Source: UBA5272 sp964393005 (GTDB lineage Bacteria; Patescibacteriota; Minisyncoccia; Phycocordibacterales; UBA5272). From it: a stretch of 64,000 nucleotides of DNA. The DNA lies in contig CAYMRR010000001.1 of NCBI GenBank assembly GCA_964393005.1, positions 1-64,000 on the forward strand, given 5' to 3'. How positions within the stretch are numbered: position 1 is the stretch's first letter; every line of letters starts with the position of its first letter. The notes under the pieces are model-generated. The model saw nothing but the letters and a program-made list of their open reading frames with translations. It was not told where the DNA came from and did not search any database. Shown piece after piece: positions 60,127 to 64,000 of this stretch. Made by a program: the position numbers and the translations under genes.

Positions 60127-62529
60127 ATGTCAAAAAAAAGTTCTATTAATCAAATTTTAAAGTTTTTAAGTTATTTATTCGCATTCGTTTCTTTAGGATT
60201 CTTTACTTTTCTTAGAGTTCCTTTTTTATCAAATTCTGTATCTCTTGATATGAGTAAAAGTTTAGCTTTGCTTTCTTTAAGCACTATAGCTATTCTTTTA
60301 TATATTATAAGTATTGCTAGAAAAAAAGAAGTACTTTTACCTAAAAATAAATTAGCTAAAATAATGCTAGGAGTATTTCCTGTTTTAGTATTATTATCTG
60401 TAGCTTTTTCTGGAAGTTTTTCTGATTCTTTATTTGCTAAATATGATTTCTTGCAAAGTGGAGTAACTCTACTAGCCGTTTTCTTTTCAGCATTTATAGT
60501 TTCTTCAGGTTTTAAAACCTATGAAAGATTGTCTTGGATACTATTTATTTTAGGAGGATTTTTCATTACTCTACCAGTAATATTAGCTCTTATTTTCTCT
60601 AAATTAGGAGCTGCAGGTTTTGCTGCTGGTATTGTTTATTTTGTAGAAAGCTGGGATATAGTTTCTGTACTTGCTGCTATCATTATTTTAGCTTCATTAC
60701 TTTATTATGAACTTATAGCTTCGTCTAAAGGGCAAAAACTATTTTCAGCCATAGTAGCTATACTTCATTTAGTTTTACTTTTCTTTATAATTATCCCAGA
60801 TATTTGGTATATACTAACTCTTTCTTCTCTTTTTATCTTTTTCTTTACTAAAAATCAAAAGCAAAATGATAGAGAAGAAACTAGATTTTATGAGAGATTT
60901 TCCTTTTATATCTTTGCTTTTTCTCTTCTAATGTCTATTATCTTTGTGTTCTCTTCAAGCTTTACTTCTTCTATTTCTAATTCTTTATACAACTTTACTA
61001 CAAGAGTAGTGGGAGTAGAATATTCATTTATTAAGCCAAATCTTGGTTTAAGTATGGAAATAGTAGGTTCACAAATTAAAGAAGGAAGATTTTTTGGATC
61101 AGGTCCTGCAGAATTTTATAAAGCTTGGCAAAAGAATAAACCTCAATCTGTCATCGATTCAGAACTTTGGGGTGTAGAATTTACTTCTTCCTATTCTTCT
61201 TTAACTACTCTCGCTGTAACTTTAGGGATTATTGGAGCTCTCGGAGTGCTTGCTTATATAGTTTCTATTGCTCTTAGTATTCTAAAAGTTCTTAAAAATA
61301 AAGAAAGATACAACCATATCTTAAACGAAGGAGATGAAACTAGATTTTATTTCTTACTTTCAGTAACTCTATTTATATTCTCTGTATTATTAGCTTTATT
61401 CTTTGTAAATGTAGCTTTAGCTTTTGTATTATTAGCTTTATCTTCAGCTATTGTTGTTTCAAAAACAATAGATTGGAAAGAATACAAACTTTCTAATATC
61501 TATTTAATAGTTGCATTTATAGTATTCTTAGTAATATTAGTAGGCATAGTTGTTACTTCTAATAAAGTTAGAGCTGCTCATATTACAGAAAAAGCTCTTG
61601 CTAGTTATCAGGTTACAGAAAATTTAGATGAATTAGAAATAGGATTGGCTAAAGCCGCTAGAATTTCAGGAGATGATAATAATTATAGACTTCTTTCTCA
61701 ATTCTATTTATTTAAAACTAGAATGATATTAAATACTTCTACTGAAGATATGGATATTGAAGTTTTGCAGAATGAAGTTCTTAATTCTATAAACAACGCT
61801 ATCAATTCTTCTAAAACTGCTATTCGTTTAGATAATACAGACTACAATAACTATCTTACCCTTGGATCTGTATATACATTCTTAATGTCTATAGATCAAG
61901 CTAATAAAGATGTTATTTACGAAAGTGCTAAAGAAATTTATGATGCAGCTATAGCTCTTTATCCTAAAAACCCATCATTATTCTTAAATCTTGCTGATTT
62001 AGAATATACTTATAATCAAGATTCTTCTTCTACTATTACAGATACTATTCAAAAATCATTAGAAGTAAAACCTAATTATTCTTCAGCTTACTTCCTATTT
62101 TCACAGCTTGCAGCACAAAATAACGATAGAGATACAGCTATCAAATATGCAGAACAAGCTATAGAAGCAAACCCTAGAGATGCTCAAGCCTATTTACAAT
62201 ATGGAATTTTGACTTTAGCTAATGAAGAGCTTACAGAAGAAGAGTTAAATATGGCATATACTTCTTTCTTAGCTGTAATGACACTCGAACCTAACAATAC
62301 AGTAGGAGCCTACTATTTAGCTCTTACTTACACTTTAGCAGGAGAGTATAATAATGCTAAAAGCTTACTCTCTTCTTTAGAAGAAATCTTACCTGGTAAT
62401 GAGCAAATTTTAGAACTTAAGAAATTCATTTCCGAAACAGAGTCTGCAGCTACCTTAGAAACTAATAGTTCAGAAAATACTTCAGATATAGAAGAAGAAA
62501 TTTCTGAAATAGAAGAAGGAGAAGAATAA
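60127..62529 (+). CDS. Multi-TM protein with C-terminal TPR domain (O-antigen-ligase-like layout)
   Basis: The first 490 residues contain about 10-12 TM segments with one larger outside loop (about 310-350, SGPAEFYKAWQKNKPQS...); the rest is a soluble TPR-like domain: NPSLFLNLADLEYTYNQDS, NYSSAYFLFSQLAAQNNDRDTAIKYAEQAIEANP, AYLQYGILTLANEEL, NTVGAYYLALTYTLAGEYNNA. The C-terminus is acidic. The layout recalls Wzy/WaaL-like ligases or polymerases with TPR tails found in Patescibacteria, and the loop sequence GSGPAEFY is typical of that group, but the enzymatic role is not shown. Confidence 0.65.
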   Translation: MSKKSSINQILKFLSYLFAFVSLGFFTFLRVPFLSNSVSLDMSKSLALLSLSTIAILLYIISIARKKEVLLPKNKLAKIMLGVFPVLVLLSVAFSGSFSDSLFAKYDFLQSGVTLLAVFFSAFIVSSGFKTYERLSWILFILGGFFITLPVILALIFSKLGAAGFAAGIVYFVESWDIVSVLAAIIILASLLYYELIASSKGQKLFSAIVAILHLVLLFFIIIPDIWYILTLSSLFIFFFTKNQKQNDREETRFYERFSFYIFAFSLLMSIIFVFSSSFTSSISNSLYNFTTRVVGVEYSFIKPNLGLSMEIVGSQIKEGRFFGSGPAEFYKAWQKNKPQSVIDSELWGVEFTSSYSSLTTLAVTLGIIGALGVLAYIVSIALSILKVLKNKERYNHILNEGDETRFYFLLSVTLFIFSVLLALFFVNVALAFVLLALSSAIVVSKTIDWKEYKLSNIYLIVAFIVFLVILVGIVVTSNKVRAAHITEKALASYQVTENLDELEIGLAKAARISGDDNNYRLLSQFYLFKTRMILNTSTEDMDIEVLQNEVLNSINNAINSSKTAIRLDNTDYNNYLTLGSVYTFLMSIDQANKDVIYESAKEIYDAAIALYPKNPSLFLNLADLEYTYNQDSSSTITDTIQKSLEVKPNYSSAYFLFSQLAAQNNDRDTAIKYAEQAIEANPRDAQAYLQYGILTLANEELTEEELNMAYTSFLAVMTLEPNNTVGAYYLALTYTLAGEYNNAKSLLSSLEEILPGNEQILELKKFISETESAATLETNSSENTSDIEEEISEIEEGEE

Positions 62530-62546
62530 TAAACTATAAAATAAAA

Positions 62547-63536
62547 ATGCTAGGAAGAAAAAAAATCTTAGTTTCTGGAGTTCAGCCTAGTGGTAGGCTT
62601 CATATAGCTAACTATTTTGGAGCTATTAAGCAAATGGTAGAATTGGCTAATAAAAAAGAATATGAATCTTATATCTTTTTAGCTGATTATCATTCTATGA
62701 CTTCTTTGCAAGACAAAGATGAAAGGGTAAAATATACCCTAGAAGCAGCTGCTACTTATTTAGCATGTGGTTTAGATAAAAATAAAGTAAATATCTTTAA
62801 ACAAAGTGATATACCATCTGTATCTCCTTTACCTATGCTTTTTTTAGCTCATTCTTTCAAAGATAAGGAAAGAGATAAAGAAAATGAAAAGAAAGATGTC
62901 AGTCTAGGTCTTTTGGATTATCCTGTACTTATGGCTTCAGATATTTTAATCTATAAAGCAGATATAGTTCCAGCTGGCAAAGATCAAGAACAACATTTAG
63001 AAATAACTAGAGAATTAGCAGGAAAATACAATAGAGCTTATAAGACTAACACTTTTAACCAACCAAAAATATATTCTTCAAAAGAAAATTCTTTAATTTT
63101 AGGAATTGATGGTAATAAAATGTCTAAAAGTAAAAATAATACAATTCCTATTTTTGCAGAAAGAGAAGAATTGCAAAAAATAATAATGAGTATCAAAACA
63201 GATAGTCTTTCTCCTACTGATAAAAAAGATCCAGATACTAATAATATTTATAATATTCATAAATTATTTTTAAATCCAGAAGAAAACACAAAACTTAGAG
63301 AAAAATTTATAAATAGTGACAAAACTCCATATAGTTATAAAGAAGCAAAAGAAGAACTTTTAGAAACTTTAGTAAATTATTTTAGAGAAATGAAGCAAAA
63401 GTATGACTACTATACTCAAAGCTCTAAAGGACAAAAAGAATTACTCTCTATACTTAAAAAAGGTGCTAAAAAAGCCAATAAAAAAGCTAGCTATACAATG
63501 AAAAAAGTAAGAGAAGAAACTGGATTAGATTTTTAA
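62547..63536 (+). CDS. trpS: Tryptophanyl-tRNA synthetase
   Basis: Class I synthetase for tRNA-Trp. The 329-aa protein has SGVQPSGRLHIANYFGAIKQ (HIGH equivalent HIAN, about 18-21), YPVLMASDILIYKADIVPAGKDQEQHLEI, and the KMSKS loop (about 191-195, GNKMSKSKNN). The length is normal for bacterial TrpRS. It starts 17 bp after the TPR protein gene. Confidence 0.96.
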   Translation: MLGRKKILVSGVQPSGRLHIANYFGAIKQMVELANKKEYESYIFLADYHSMTSLQDKDERVKYTLEAAATYLACGLDKNKVNIFKQSDIPSVSPLPMLFLAHSFKDKERDKENEKKDVSLGLLDYPVLMASDILIYKADIVPAGKDQEQHLEITRELAGKYNRAYKTNTFNQPKIYSSKENSLILGIDGNKMSKSKNNTIPIFAEREELQKIIMSIKTDSLSPTDKKDPDTNNIYNIHKLFLNPEENTKLREKFINSDKTPYSYKEAKEELLETLVNYFREMKQKYDYYTQSSKGQKELLSILKKGAKKANKKASYTMKKVREETGLDF

Positions 63537-63583
63537 ATTTAACCTATCTCTTTTATGGTATAATTTACAAATAATTATAAGTT

Positions 63584-64000
63584 ATGCAAGAAGGATTTAA
63601 TGTTACTCTAGAAAGGTTTTCTGGGCCTTATTTTAAATTGTTAGAACTGATAGAAGAAAGAAAATTGTCTATTAATGAATTTTCTTTAGCTGAGATAACA
63701 GATGCATATATTTCTTATATTAAATCTTTACAAGAAATAAACTCTGAAAGATCCAACTCTAGCAAAGAGCTCAATATAGTAGATATTTCTCAATTTATAG
63801 CAGTAGCTTCGACTTTGATGCTAATAAAAGCTAAATCTCTTTTTCCTAATATGACTTATACAGAAGAGGAAAAAGAATCTATATCTGATTTAGAAAAAAA
63901 ATTAGAGCTTTATAAATTGGTATTAGAAGCAGGTAAAAATATAAATAAAATATATAATAAAAATCCCGTCTACTCTATTTCAGGAGTTAAAAATGAAGAA
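63584..64000 (+). CDS. scpA: Segregation and condensation protein A, N-terminal part (cut by window edge)
   Basis: 139 codons are readable to the window end with no stop. The start (GFNVTLERFSGPYFKLLELIEERKLSINEFSLAEITDAYISYI) and DISQFIAVASTLMLIKAKSLFP match the kleisin ScpA, which bridges the SMC heads. Its SMC partner is at 42.9-45.3 kb. A TATAAT box lies about 20 bp upstream of the ATG. Confidence 0.9.
   Translation, partial: MQEGFNVTLERFSGPYFKLLELIEERKLSINEFSLAEITDAYISYIKSLQEINSERSNSSKELNIVDISQFIAVASTLMLIKAKSLFPNMTYTEEEKESISDLEKKLELYKLVLEAGKNINKIYNKNPVYSISGVKNEE

Noticed and set aside
1..64000. Alternative genetic code with UGA as Gly or Trp
   Set aside because: Core genes contain no in-frame UGA, tgt and the recombinase end in UGA, and RF2 is present.
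1..64000. CRISPR array, rRNA genes, replication origin
   Set aside because: I looked for regularly spaced repeats, 16S/23S motifs and DnaA-box clusters and saw none.

Overview
The window is a very AT-rich bacterial chromosome segment packed with short-spaced housekeeping genes. Several traits point to the Candidate Phyla Radiation (Patescibacteria), most likely a Parcubacteria-type lineage. These are compact variants of core proteins (an SMC with no recognisable hinge, a shortened RF2, a Rel without ACT domain), GatB-dependent tRNA amidation, a DsbA-like anchored thioredoxin, several conserved but uncharacterised membrane proteins, and almost no Shine-Dalgarno sequences. UGA is a normal stop (tgt ends in an ATGA overlap, no core ORF is broken by UGA, and an RF2 with SPF and GGQ motifs is present), so the Gly-UGA codes of Absconditabacteria and Gracilibacteria do not apply.

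Layout. 1-6.7 kb: end of a split, divergent transketolase, tgt, a CapA-like protein, uvrB and an anchored protein of unknown function. 6.9-12.7 kb: uvrA, tRNA-Tyr, a HIT protein, a cysteine desulfurase, a DsbA-like protein and a small 4-TM protein. 12.9-21.8 kb: leuS, a sigma-region-4/HARE-HTH regulator, a large membrane protein, mltG, a DnaQ-type exonuclease, mnmA and an aquaporin. 22-33.8 kb: rpoB-rpoC, dnaG, rpoD with a histone-like Lys tail, and obgE. 33.8-46.3 kb: mostly minus-strand gatB, miaA, sanA-like, rel, topA, smc and PAP2, plus parB, an unknown 135-aa protein and four tRNAs. 46.3-53.3 kb: a membrane protein, dprA, rnr, rpsP, khpA, trmD, a DUF167 gene and tRNA-Thr. 53.35-57.30 kb: a foreign, GC-richer mobile element inserted exactly at the 3' end of tRNA-Thr. 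57.4-64 kb: prfB, ftsE-ftsX, a TM/TPR protein, trpS and the start of scpA.

Two things stand out. First, six intergenic loci (near 6.75, 12.75, 36.4, 46.37, 52.1 and 57.35 kb) share one design: a near-consensus promoter (TTGACA/T, 16-18 bp, TGC-TATGAT-type -10 running into ATAATT), a related 15-20 nt 5' segment (GGTGGAATATGCGCTCT-like), then at once a rho-independent terminator that differs in each copy. They look like a family of very short (about 50-90 nt) non-coding RNAs, mostly transcribed away from a housekeeping gene and sharing the terminator of the convergent neighbour.

Second, the mobile element (serine recombinase, a small membrane protein and two receiver-like proteins) has an unusual architecture. 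Its left end (138 bp) and right end (194 bp) are each repeated in inverted orientation in the middle, back to back with a 3-bp CTC overlap. That central block is exactly the reverse complement of the junction the excised circle would have (attP). It also shows that the recombinase C-terminus would change between the integrated form (reading into antisense tRNA-Thr) and the circular form. A 10-N assembly gap lies inside the recombinase gene.
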